From positions 200,001 through 264,000 of the forward strand of contig NZ_CH724149.1 in assembly GCF_000153185.1 (NCBI RefSeq): DNA of 64,000 nt. Direction: 5' to 3'. The stretch is from Reinekea blandensis MED297. GTDB taxonomy: Bacteria > Pseudomonadota > Gammaproteobacteria > Pseudomonadales > Natronospirillaceae. Position numbers and translations under genes: made by a program. The notes under the pieces are model-generated. The model ran no database searches, had not been told where the DNA came from, and saw nothing but the letters and a program-made list of their open reading frames with translations. Positions 1 to 9,100 of the stretch are shown here, in pieces. The first letter of the stretch is position 1. The number at the start of each line of letters is the position of its first letter.

Positions 1-1683
<1,683 letters not shown>

Positions 1684-1867
1684 ATAACGCCCAAGGTGTT
1701 TATGTGCGCAAGGTTGTGCGAAGAAAGATATTGGATACGAGGCTGAGAAAGCCAAGAGTTGGTACCCGGAAGGGCTGCAGTGAAGAAGCGAAAGCAAAGA
1801 GAACTTTATTAGTAAACGAATTGGGGCATGAGCTAACACGTACCAGCTGATGCAATCCCAGCCAGTT

Positions 1868-1987
1868 TGCTTGACGACCATAGAGCGTTGGACCCACCTG
1901 ATTCCATACCGAACTCAGCCGTGAAACGACGCATCGCCGATGGTAGTGTGGGGCTTCCCCATGTGAGAGTAGGTCATCGTCAGGCTC
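1868..1987 (+). rRNA. rrf: 5S ribosomal RNA
   Basis: The sequence aligns by eye along its whole length with bacterial 5S rRNA. It has the CCGAACTCAG loop near 1910, GCCGATGGTAGTGTGGGG near 1936, and complementary termini (GCTTGACG at the 5' end, CGTCAGGC at the 3' end). The length is about 120 nt. It lies about 185 nt after the 23S gene; that spacer shows no tRNA or other gene. The ends may be off by one to three bases. Confidence 0.96.
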
Positions 1988-1996
1988 CCAAACCGA

Positions 1997-2028
1997 ACCC
2001 CAGCAAGGCGACTTGCTGGGGTTTTTTA
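1997..2028 (+). terminator. rRNA operon terminator
   Basis: ACCCCAGCAAG and CTTGCTGGGGT pair around a short GCGA loop, and the stem runs directly into six T. It sits 10 nt after the 5S gene, so it is a strong intrinsic terminator for the rRNA operon. Confidence 0.9.
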
Positions 2029-2058
2029 TGGCCTGCGGGAAAGGTGAGCGGTCTGTAA

Positions 2059-2122
2059 GAGCCTGCCGGCAGGCGATCGCTTAGCAATCGCGCCTGAATA
2101 GGATCGCGAGCAGGCTCGCTCC
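2059..2122. repeat. REP-like palindromic element pair
   Basis: Between the rRNA terminator and the next gene lies a dense palindrome cluster. GCCTGCCGGCAGGC (2061-2074) is perfectly palindromic. GCGAGCAGGCTCGC (2106-2119) has 6-bp perfect arms. GAGCCTGC (2059-2066) and GCAGGCTC (2110-2117) are inverted copies of each other, so the block could fold as one long hairpin, with a weaker GCGATCGC/GCAATCGC stem inside. The reverse complement of 2101-2122 resembles the GAGCGAGCCTGCTCGCGAT core of REP elements in fluorescent Pseudomonas. I found no second copy in this window. Confidence 0.6.
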
Positions 2123-2235
2123 GACACCGAGCATTGGTTAAGGTGGCGCGTCCTTCCCTTGACCCGGCTTAAAGCCGCCTCATGCTGATCGCTTGCAGCT
2201 ATTCGCTGAAGGCTCCTTCTCGCATCCCGCAGCCC

Positions 2236-2571
2236 CTACCCAAACATCATGCTGTAGGGGCGTTCTAATTGCTCTTTCAGGGCAGAGAGCGAGATATGTC
2301 GGCTTTCACGTATCATTTCTGACTGCTCGAAGAACACCAGCAAAGTCGGAACGGTAAATACCTGGTTCTGAGCCGCGAGTTCGGGAGATTGTTCTGCATC
2401 GATGTAATAGAACGGAATGTTGGGGAACTGCTCTTTGAACAGACTGAGTAATTTCGGCTTCAGTGCATGACAGACACCGCACTGAGGCTGAGAGAAATAT
2501 AACGCACAGGCAGGATGGGACACGATCGCTTCGTTGAGCGCTTCCAGTTGTGTTAAGACCTGTTCGGTCAT
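2236..2571 (-). CDS. thioredoxin-family protein (CGVC active site)
   Basis: A 111-residue single-domain thioredoxin-fold protein. The redox motif CGVC lies at residues 31-34 after a short beta strand, and a VPT cis-proline motif follows about 40 residues later, as expected for the fold. The motif differs from the CGPC of thioredoxin 1, so this is a thioredoxin-like cytosolic oxidoreductase of unknown partner. No signal peptide is seen. I chose the ATG at 2571 because GGAGG lies 8 nt upstream; an in-frame TTG at 2577 is too close to that site. It follows the small unknown gene ending at 2594 by 22 nt, so the two are probably co-transcribed. Confidence 0.85.
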   Translation of the reverse strand: MTEQVLTQLEALNEAIVSHPACALYFSQPQCGVCHALKPKLLSLFKEQFPNIPFYYIDAEQSPELAAQNQVFTVPTLLVFFEQSEMIRESRHISLSALKEQLERPYSMMFG

Positions 2572-2593
2572 GTGCAACTCCTCCCATTAACCG

Positions 2594-2914
2594 TTACTTT
2601 TTAACTGCAATACCCAACTGTGCTTTGAGCTCGGCAAAGGTTTTTTCTTTCACTTCCTGCTCAAGCTCGACCGGTGCTGAATCCGGGATCAGGTTGGATG
2701 TATCCAGCGGGACTTGGCTGACCGAGGGTGTTTCTTCTTTAACTAAGAAGGCGCTGAGATAATCCAGTGCTTCGATCGAGCCCTGAATGGACTCTTCGTC
2801 GCCGTCCCAAGCTTCAATGCGCTTTTCAAGCTTATCGACAACTTCCTGTATCTGTTCAGTGCTGGGCTGTTTAGAATCAACCCATTGCTTGGCACTTTCA
2901 GCGGACGTAGACAT
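2594..2914 (-). CDS. hypothetical acidic protein
   Basis: A 106-residue protein I do not recognise. It is strongly acidic and predicted largely helical, with Glu/Lys-rich segments at about 18-35 and 80-100 that could form a short coiled coil, and no signal peptide or membrane segment. The ATG at 2914 is preceded by AGGAGT at a good distance; an upstream in-frame extension to 2983 is less likely. Its start codon overlaps the divergent alkB-type gene by two bases (CATG at 2912-2915). It probably shares a transcript with the thioredoxin-like gene downstream. Its coding status rests on the clear ribosome-binding site and compact arrangement. Confidence 0.7.
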   Translation of the reverse strand: MSTSAESAKQWVDSKQPSTEQIQEVVDKLEKRIEAWDGDEESIQGSIEALDYLSAFLVKEETPSVSQVPLDTSNLIPDSAPVELEQEVKEKTFAELKAQLGIAVKK

Positions 2915-3497
2915 GCAGACTCCTGTAACTCTGTTAGATGATGACTCCGGTCTCGTTAAATTGTATCCGGAATGGTTGCGCAATTCAGAGGCATTTTACC
3001 AGTATTGTCGGCAGAATCTGGATTGGCAAAGCCGCACCATACGACTGTTCGGCAAAGCCCACGTGATCCCCAGGCTGGAATGCTGGTTGGGTGATCCAGG
3101 GTTGAGGTATGGCTACAGTGGGCAGGAGTATGTTGCGTCAGGTTGGCCGGAAGGCTTTAAGTCGTTGCTGGACAGATTTCAGTCTCAGCATGATTTTGCT
3201 CCGAATGGTGCCCTGATGAATTACTATCGTTCCGGCGCCGATACCATGGGTTGGCACGCGGATGATGAACCTGAACTGGGCTTAAATCCAACCATTGCCA
3301 TCTTATCTCTGGGTGGTGCGCGGGATTTTCATTTCCGGCAACACAAAGACCACAGTCAGAAATTAAAACTGCGCTTGCCTGAAGGCAGTCTTTTACTGAT
3401 GTCCGGCGCCGTGCAGCACCATTGGCAACATGCCTTACCCAAACGAGCTCAAGCCCGCCCGAGAATCAGTTGTACGTTTCGACGGATAGTGGCGTGA
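2913..3497 (+). CDS. AlkB-type 2-oxoglutarate/Fe(II) dioxygenase
   Basis: A 194-residue 2OG-Fe(II) dioxygenase of the AlkB family, which repairs N-alkylated bases in nucleic acids by oxidative demethylation. The iron triad is visible as H115-x-D117 in GWHADDEPELG and H173 in the WQHALPK segment. The 2-oxoglutarate arginines are R184 and R190 in RISCTFR. IRLFGKAHVIPRL, followed by a GDPG-x-Y-x-YSG segment, matches the ALKBH2/ALKBH3-like bacterial subgroup rather than E. coli AlkB, so I give no symbol. The ATG at 2913 aligns with the family start but has no clear ribosome-binding site. The start overlaps the start of the gene on the other strand. Confidence 0.9.
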   Translation: MQTPVTLLDDDSGLVKLYPEWLRNSEAFYQYCRQNLDWQSRTIRLFGKAHVIPRLECWLGDPGLRYGYSGQEYVASGWPEGFKSLLDRFQSQHDFAPNGALMNYYRSGADTMGWHADDEPELGLNPTIAILSLGGARDFHFRQHKDHSQKLKLRLPEGSLLLMSGAVQHHWQHALPKRAQARPRISCTFRRIVA

Positions 3498-3506
3498 AAA
3501 CTTCGC

Positions 3507-4109
3507 TTACAGACCAGCAGCAATCTCGTCCGCATCCCGGTAGAGATCGGACATCTTGTCAAAAATTGCATTTTTAATGCTGTCTTTTTCGAACTCGGAA
3601 CGAGAGTCCAGATCTGCCAGTTTGATGCGATGCAGATGCAGGCAGGGAGTTTCGGAGTTGAATTCGCGCAGATCGCCCTTAATCAGAATTGGCAGAAACG
3701 GATCGTTGTCTCCGCCGGTTCGAACCATCTTTTTCAGCGCGTGGCGAATGGGCAGTGGGACGGGTTTAACCGATTGATTTTTATATTTCACAATGACGTA
3801 TAATCCCTTCTTCTTGATTAACGCCCCGGGGACGATAAACAGGCCGGTATCTCTAACGGCATTAGCTGTGACATTGTGAAAGGTATCGTGAAACGCGTAT
3901 GGATTGGGCAGAACGACCATTTTTCCGTTCTCAGACGATGGAAAGTTGATGCTGTAATTGGTGTAAACCTGTTCAACCGACGGAGAATAAACACACAGGC
4001 GCGACTCAAACCGACTGACAAAACTTTTTGCCAGATCACGCTGGTTGAAGTTGTCGAGACTCCAGACCAGGTCGTTGTTGGTTTGCGAGGGCTGTTGCGC
4101 GGCCGTCAT
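3507..4109 (-). CDS. hypothetical protein, 200 aa
   Basis: I do not recognise this 200-residue protein. It has no signal peptide and no transmembrane helix, so it is probably cytosolic. The middle (about 60-140) is rich in beta-prone segments such as GLFIVPGAL and LYVIVKYK, and the C-terminal 35 residues are charged and helical. There is no obvious metal, nucleotide or catalytic motif. The start is well supported: AGGAGCGATTGC precedes the ATG at 4109. It is convergent with the alkB-type gene (9-nt gap) and diverges from tesB across a 222-nt spacer, so it is probably transcribed alone. Confidence 0.75.
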   Translation of the reverse strand: MTAAQQPSQTNNDLVWSLDNFNQRDLAKSFVSRFESRLCVYSPSVEQVYTNYSINFPSSENGKMVVLPNPYAFHDTFHNVTANAVRDTGLFIVPGALIKKKGLYVIVKYKNQSVKPVPLPIRHALKKMVRTGGDNDPFLPILIKGDLREFNSETPCLHLHRIKLADLDSRSEFEKDSIKNAIFDKMSDLYRDADEIAAGL

Positions 4110-4224
4110 GCAATCGCTCCTGAATACGCTTCGGTTAATTAATATAGCGCCTTAGTGGTGCTACCGCCGAGTTTTTGATGAAATTGCCGTTGATAATGTG
4201 AAGTGGTCATCACAGTGAATGCTG

Positions 4225-4320
4225 TTAGACGAAGACATCCGTCAAATGTTTGGCATTCATCGTCTAAGATAAGACAATCGACTAGGATTGTCGATGAATT
4301 AAACGCTGTATAGGTTATAC
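4225..4320. promoter_or_regulatory. inverted repeats and candidate tesB promoter
   Basis: The spacer between the divergent hypothetical gene and tesB holds two inverted repeats: TTAGACGA (4225-4232) with TCGTCTAA (4260-4267), and GACAATC (4273-4279) with GATTGTC (4286-4292). The second overlaps a possible -35 (TTGTCG at 4288-4293), with a -10-like TATAGG at 4309-4314, but the 15-nt spacing is short. These could be operator sites or transcript hairpins; the promoter assignment is weak. Confidence 0.35.
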
Positions 4321-4331
4321 GAGAGGAACGC

Positions 4332-5201
4332 ATGTCAGATGTTGTTAAAAACCTGATTGAGCTGCTTAAGCTTGAATCCATTGGTCAGAACCGCTATCGC
4401 GGTCATTCACAGGATCTTGGTTACGCTAAGTTATTCGGGGGGCAGGTGATCGGCCAGGCGTTGTCCGCTGCCGCACAAAGCCAGGAGCATCGGCATCCAC
4501 ATTCCCTGCACAGTTACTTTATCCGTCCGGGTGATGCGCAAAACCCCATTGAGTTCGAAGTCGAGAACATTCGAGATGGGCGCTCATTCAGTGTTCGACG
4601 GGTGATTGCCAGTCAGTTCGGTAAGCCGATTCTGGCGATGACGGCATCGTTTCAGGTTGAGGAAGACGGCATGGAACACCAGGTGGCTATGCCGAATGTG
4701 CCGGGACCCGAAAATCTCGAACCTGAGTTAAAACTGTTTCGTGATCATGCCAATGAGATTCCAGAACGCGTACGCAGCCAGTTCACCGCCGAACGACCCA
4801 TTGAATACCGGATTGTCGAAGCACAGAACCCCTTCCGCCCACGCCACGGCATTGCTAAACGACACATGTGGATTCGCTCGGCGGCGCCGCTGCCGGATGA
4901 TCCGCTGGTTCACCAATCGATGCTGGCCTATACGACCGACTACGGGTTTCTGGAAACCGCGCTGATGCCGCATGGTATTTCCATTGCGCAGCCCGGTTTG
5001 CAGATCGCTAGTCTGGACCACGCGATCTGGTTCCATCGGCCGTTCCGTTTGGACAACTGGTTGCTTTATGTTGCCGATAGTCCGACTGCCGGCAGCGCAC
5101 GCGGGTTCGTGCGGGGGCAGATCTTTGATCAGGAAGGGCGCCTCGTGGCCAGCACCACGCAGGAAGGCTTGATCCGCTATAAAGGCAAGCCCGATGCGTA
5201 A
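4332..5201 (+). CDS. tesB: acyl-CoA thioesterase II
   Basis: A 289-residue TesB-type double hot-dog thioesterase, which hydrolyses medium- and long-chain acyl-CoAs to free acid and CoA in the cytosol. The N-terminal half carries the family signature GGQVIGQAL followed by HSLHSYFIRPGD. The C-terminal half has a PDDPLVHQ segment and then DYGFLETALMPHG, which contains the conserved aspartate region, and ends with TTQEGLIR. Length matches the family (about 286). The start ATG at 4332 has GAGAGGAA upstream. It overlaps ubiX by 8 bp, so the two are translationally coupled, although a metabolic link is not obvious. Confidence 0.96.
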   Translation: MSDVVKNLIELLKLESIGQNRYRGHSQDLGYAKLFGGQVIGQALSAAAQSQEHRHPHSLHSYFIRPGDAQNPIEFEVENIRDGRSFSVRRVIASQFGKPILAMTASFQVEEDGMEHQVAMPNVPGPENLEPELKLFRDHANEIPERVRSQFTAERPIEYRIVEAQNPFRPRHGIAKRHMWIRSAAPLPDDPLVHQSMLAYTTDYGFLETALMPHGISIAQPGLQIASLDHAIWFHRPFRLDNWLLYVADSPTAGSARGFVRGQIFDQEGRLVASTTQEGLIRYKGKPDA

Positions 5202-5799
5202 TGTCACGCTGGCGATCACCGGTGCGTCCGGAGCCCCTTACGCCACCCGGTTACTCCAGGTACTGCTGGATCAGGAAGTGCATGTCCACCTGTTGATTTC
5301 AAAAGCGGCGCAGATGGTGTTCGCCTATGAGGAAAATCAACCCTGGCCATCGGGTCACGATCGCATCGCACAGCATGTTCGTGACACTCTCTCATCGAAG
5401 GGGACACTCAGTGTTTACGGGAAGGAAGATTGGACGAGCCCTGTCGCCAGCGGTTCAGGTGCACCTGATACCATGATTGTGTGCCCTTGCTCGACTGGGA
5501 CACTGGCGAGTATTGCGACCGGCCAATGCGATAATCTGATTGAGCGTGGCGCGGATGTGGTTTTGAAGGAGACCGGCACACTGATTCTGGTCGTCCGTGA
5601 AACACCGCTCAGCGAGATTCATTTGCAGAATATGCTGACCGTTAAACGTGCCGGTGCGGTGGTCATGCCGGCCGCGCCCGGTTTTTATCATCAACCTGAG
5701 TCCATCAACGATTTGGTCGACTTCATGGTGGCTCGTATTCTCAAAGCAGCCGGCTTTGAGCAGACGCTGCTCAACCCCTGGGGGGCGTCGAAGGCCTGA
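5194..5799 (+). CDS. ubiX: flavin prenyltransferase UbiX
   Basis: A 201-residue UbiX, which makes prenylated FMN from FMN and dimethylallyl phosphate, the cofactor for the UbiD decarboxylase of ubiquinone synthesis. The N-terminal TGASGAPYA loop binds FMN. CPCSTGTLA is followed by GQCDNLIERG and then the RETPLSEIHL-NML-GA-PA-GFY pattern typical of the family. The start ATG at 5194 lies inside the last codons of tesB. The 3' end overlaps the 3' end of cca on the opposite strand by 29 bp, so the two transcripts are convergent and complementary over at least that length. Confidence 0.96.
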   Translation: MRNVTLAITGASGAPYATRLLQVLLDQEVHVHLLISKAAQMVFAYEENQPWPSGHDRIAQHVRDTLSSKGTLSVYGKEDWTSPVASGSGAPDTMIVCPCSTGTLASIATGQCDNLIERGADVVLKETGTLILVVRETPLSEIHLQNMLTVKRAGAVVMPAAPGFYHQPESINDLVDFMVARILKAAGFEQTLLNPWGASKA

Positions 5800-7009
5800 C
5801 TATATTGGCGACGGCCTGGACTCTGGCTGAGTTCATCGCCTCGCCAATGGCTTTTCCGGTCAGCCCATCATCGATAAAAGGCTGCGCTGTAACGTCTATA
5901 CAGGCCTCCAGGCACGCTTTTAACACATCCCCCTGTGGATAGTCGGTTTGTTCAAAACCCGAACGCCCTCGAGCATCAGCCTGACAGGCGAGCACAAAGT
6001 TTTCGACCGTTTCTGGTTGGCGAAAAGCATTCAAGTCACCAAGCAGCTTAACGATGGTGCTGGGTTTCAACTCATCGATACGATGGCAATGGGTATGATA
6101 GCGAGCGACTTTTTCAGTCAGATCGGCCACCTGTTTTGGCCAGCGATACTTTTTCGCCAAGCCCGGTATCAGGTCTGCCCCAAGCGATTCATGCCCACGA
6201 TGTGACGGCCAATGAGCGGATGGTGTCAGGCCCTTGCCCAGATCGTGACAGAGGCTCGCGAACAGCGTGGCAACCTGATTGGTCTGTTTTCTTGCGGTAT
6301 CCAGAGCTTTGAGTACGTGAATCCCGGTATCAATTTCCGGATGCCAGCGCATCGGCTGCGGCACGCCAAATAATCGGTCCAGCTCCGGAAACACCACCTT
6401 CAGAGCGCCACATTGGCGTAATATATTGAAAAACGTACTGGGCGTGGCTTCGGTCAGGGCTTTGGATAGCTCTGTCCAGACGCGTTCAGGGGTTAGATAG
6501 GCTAACTCTCCGCTGGTTACCATCGAGTGCATTAACTGCAAAGTTTCGTCCGCGACGGTAAAACCCAGATGATCGTAACGAGCGGCAAACCGTGCGACTC
6601 GCAGCACCCGTAAAGGGTCTTCCCGAAACGCCTCGGTGACGTGACGTAGTTTTTTCTGTTCCAGATCCTGCAGCCCCTGATACGGATCGAACAGTTCGCC
6701 GTTTTCGGCCTGTGCCATAGCATTAATGGTCAGGTCCCGACGGGCCAGATCGTCTTCGAGGGTGACATCCGGGTCGAAGTGGACGTTAAACCCACTGTAA
6801 CCGTGGCCCGACTTTCGTTCGGTTCGGGCCAGCGCGTACTCTTCGTGCGTCTGGGGGTGCAGGAAGACCGGGAAGTCGGCACCCACCTGTTTATAACCTA
6901 AATCGAGCAACTGCTGCGGACGGGCCCCGACGACAACCCAATCGCGGTCTTTGACCGGCAGGTTGAGGTATTGGTCGCGTACGGCACCGCCGACGAGATA
7001 GATATTCAT
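5771..7009 (-). CDS. cca: multifunctional CCA-adding enzyme
   Basis: A 412-residue tRNA nucleotidyltransferase that builds or repairs the 3' CCA of tRNAs. GGAVRD at 7-12 and the catalytic carboxylates D21 and D23 in KDRDW open the nucleotidyltransferase head. RRDLTINAMA at 90-99 and the EDPLRVLRVARFAAR neck (about 130-144) follow. A C-terminal HD domain (CHDLGKG, H255-D256) shows this is the gammaproteobacterial form with phosphohydrolase activity. The start is set at the conserved MNIYLVGG; no good Shine-Dalgarno is visible there, and an upstream in-frame extension to 7051 runs through the traF-side terminator and is unlikely. Confidence 0.96.
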   Translation of the reverse strand: MNIYLVGGAVRDQYLNLPVKDRDWVVVGARPQQLLDLGYKQVGADFPVFLHPQTHEEYALARTERKSGHGYSGFNVHFDPDVTLEDDLARRDLTINAMAQAENGELFDPYQGLQDLEQKKLRHVTEAFREDPLRVLRVARFAARYDHLGFTVADETLQLMHSMVTSGELAYLTPERVWTELSKALTEATPSTFFNILRQCGALKVVFPELDRLFGVPQPMRWHPEIDTGIHVLKALDTARKQTNQVATLFASLCHDLGKGLTPSAHWPSHRGHESLGADLIPGLAKKYRWPKQVADLTEKVARYHTHCHRIDELKPSTIVKLLGDLNAFRQPETVENFVLACQADARGRSGFEQTDYPQGDVLKACLEACIDVTAQPFIDDGLTGKAIGEAMNSARVQAVANIVRPSTPPRG

Positions 7010-7052
7010 AGAGAAACCAGAACGGACAATGTGGTGGCTAGTATAAAGCAAA

Positions 7053-7075
7053 AAACGCCCCGGAGCGGGGCGTTT
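7053..7075 (-). terminator. terminator of the TraF-like gene
   Basis: AAACGCCCCG (7053-7062) and CGGGGCGTTT (7066-7075) form a perfect 10-bp stem with a 3-nt loop. Read on the minus strand the stem is followed by a run of T (GTTTTTTGC), so it terminates the gene ending at 7105. Confidence 0.88.
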
Positions 7076-7104
7076 GCAAGGTCAGTTGTTGATCGAGTTG
7101 AGGA

Positions 7105-8817
7105 TCAGAAGTTGACTGAAAACTGAACCGATGCGCCAGCGTCTTGAATAATGGTCGTCCAGTCATCAAACGACGCTGGCTTCGCCCACGCGCTGATGTC
7201 CAGGCCGGTACCAAATGGTGTCAGGCCGATGCCACCGGTCAATACGTGGCTGTCCTCGACGCTCAGGTTGTTGCGGTAGCCAACACGCAGGGCTGCATGT
7301 CCCCACGCATTCACTTCTGCACCCAAGCCCAGATAACGGGTTGGTACGCCGTACTTGAGCGGTTTGTTTTCGGTGAGGTCGAGATCCAATGCCAGTTTAG
7401 TGAACTTGGTTTCGTGTGCACCCCCGATACGGAGTTTCGGACGGATCAATAACTCGGTTCCTGAATCGCTTTCCAACGTCCATGGGATCAGGTCTTTCAC
7501 GGCGAGACCTGCGCGGGCACGACCGTAGAAATCCCAGGTTTTGGCGACACCCACATCAAGGTTCACGCGATATAGCATGGTGGTGTTTTCGGTTAGGTAA
7601 CCAACAGGGTCAGAGCTGGCGGAATCCAGCTCGTCTTCGTAGGTACTAAAAGCGATGGTTTTTTCAAAAACATTAATGGATTGAAACTTCGGTGTCACAC
7701 CAACGGCAACTTCTTCTCCCTGTATCACGAACTTTCTCGCGACTGTAACTCCGACTTCGCTGATGTTTGCACCAACGATATCAATTTCAGATTGTGGGTC
7801 TTCAATAGTTCCTATGGTGATCTCACCATTTGTGATGGTACCGTTAGCGCCGTTATAAGTTTGAAGGTTTGTCTGTGCTGTTTGCACATCCGTGGCGGCG
7901 TCTTCGACAGCTTGTCGACGAACCTCAAGTTCGTCAGTCCATACGCTATATGCGGCTGGATCGTCTTCAGGGTTTGGCCGGTCATTGAAATGCGCTGTTA
8001 ATTCTGCATTGGCATCTGCCAGATCACTAACGGCGGTGGTCAAGGCTGTTGATTCTGCCGTAAAACCGGTTAAGTCTGCTGACAGATTAATGACAGGATC
8101 TAAATCTTCAGAAGCAATTCGGAATGAAGTACCCACGGTAGACGATGTAGATAAACTTAATGCCATACCAAGACGTTCGCTCGGAATTGCGACATTAAGT
8201 AAGTCGATGCCTAATCCCAACTGAACCGGCTTGTCGGTAAATCCTTCGAGGTCATTCTGTGCTGATGTTGCAGTGCCATTCAGGTTAGACATCTGAACGT
8301 TGACTGTGGTCGTGTCGGAGTCGAGTGTATCCGCGTTAGTACTTAAACTTGCAGAGGCCGTATTCAGGTCGTCGATTGCAGCTTGTGCCTGAGCTTCCGT
8401 TGTAGCATTTTCCAGATCAGTAACGGCTTGTTGAATTTGCTCAAGATCACCGCCAGCTCCGGCAATGGCATCTAGCGTCGGAGTGATGTTGGTTACAGCA
8501 TCTTGTAACGCTGTTGCATCTACAGTCTGGAATTGATCCCAGGTTCCACCTTCATCGGTGAAGGCTGAAGCGCTGTCGATAAAGCCATTAGAGTCATCAA
8601 CAAAAAACTTAATCGCGGGCAACGTCAATCCAAAATCGACATTATCCGGATAGTCGGCCAACAGGCCTGGGTTAAACTGAAACGCATTCTGTGGCGAAGC
8701 CGAGGCAACCCCGGTGTTGCCCATTGCGCTCGATTCAGCGTCGTTTCCGGTAAAGGGTGTTGCCATGGCTGTGCCGGCGAGTGAGACCGCACAAAAGAGT
8801 AAAGATTTTTTCATCAT
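7105..8817 (-). CDS. TraF-like outer-membrane beta-barrel protein
   Basis: A 570-residue secreted protein with a cleavable signal peptide (about 1-20, ending AMA-TPF). The overall pattern matches the TraF_2 family ('conjugal transfer protein TraF'): MGNTGVASA then NPGLLA near the N-terminus, beta-strand pairs with alternating hydrophobic residues, a C-terminal ALRVGYRNN-like strand and a final aromatic residue (SVNF). In chromosomes these are outer-membrane proteins of unknown role, and no conjugation gene is nearby. Two Ala/Thr/Asp-rich, probably coiled-coil insertions (about 105-190 and 245-320) interrupt the barrel. No strong Shine-Dalgarno is seen before the tandem ATGs. A CRP-type site lies about 120 bp upstream. 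Confidence 0.75.
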   Translation of the reverse strand: MMKKSLLFCAVSLAGTAMATPFTGNDAESSAMGNTGVASASPQNAFQFNPGLLADYPDNVDFGLTLPAIKFFVDDSNGFIDSASAFTDEGGTWDQFQTVDATALQDAVTNITPTLDAIAGAGGDLEQIQQAVTDLENATTEAQAQAAIDDLNTASASLSTNADTLDSDTTTVNVQMSNLNGTATSAQNDLEGFTDKPVQLGLGIDLLNVAIPSERLGMALSLSTSSTVGTSFRIASEDLDPVINLSADLTGFTAESTALTTAVSDLADANAELTAHFNDRPNPEDDPAAYSVWTDELEVRRQAVEDAATDVQTAQTNLQTYNGANGTITNGEITIGTIEDPQSEIDIVGANISEVGVTVARKFVIQGEEVAVGVTPKFQSINVFEKTIAFSTYEDELDSASSDPVGYLTENTTMLYRVNLDVGVAKTWDFYGRARAGLAVKDLIPWTLESDSGTELLIRPKLRIGGAHETKFTKLALDLDLTENKPLKYGVPTRYLGLGAEVNAWGHAALRVGYRNNLSVEDSHVLTGGIGLTPFGTGLDISAWAKPASFDDWTTIIQDAGASVQFSVNF

Positions 8818-8936
8818 TCTCGGCTCAATAATTTGGTGAAAGACTCAATAAGCGTAGCGCGACTGGTTCAGCTCGCCACTTTGATGTGCGTATCCTGAGA
8901 CCGCTCATCGGCTTGGTTCACCCCAGTCTAGCCAAT

Positions 8937-8956
8937 AATGTGATGTAAATCACATT
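8937..8956. promoter_or_regulatory. CRP/Vfr-type binding site
   Basis: AATGTGA-N6-TCACATT is a perfect 7-bp inverted repeat around a 6-bp centre and matches the consensus TGTGA-N6-TCACA fully. It lies about 120 bp upstream of the TraF-like gene and 145 bp upstream of flgP, in their shared divergent spacer, and could act on either promoter. The site is seen directly; the regulator and target are inferred. The surrounding spacer (8818-9100) holds no gene. A TTGACA at 8990-8995 could be a -35 for flgP, but no well-spaced -10 follows. Confidence 0.7.
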
Positions 8957-9100
8957 TCTGTGCTGATTTTCTGTACTTTCGGCGTTTTTTTGACAGATCC
9001 AACGAACGTAAAAATCTTCGCTATTCTGCTAAGGCTTTTTACGGCAGGGCCGATACACGAACTAAGTAGACGGAACAGCCGCATCACTGTGGAGTGAATT

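Noticed and set aside
4728-5219. 163-codon minus-strand frame inside tesB/ubiX
   Set aside because: It is the antisense of conserved catalytic regions of TesB and lacks a ribosome-binding site.
7040-7045. TATACT on the minus strand as a -10 box for cca
   Set aside because: The position 17 nt upstream falls in the GC-rich terminator stem and offers no -35-like hexamer.
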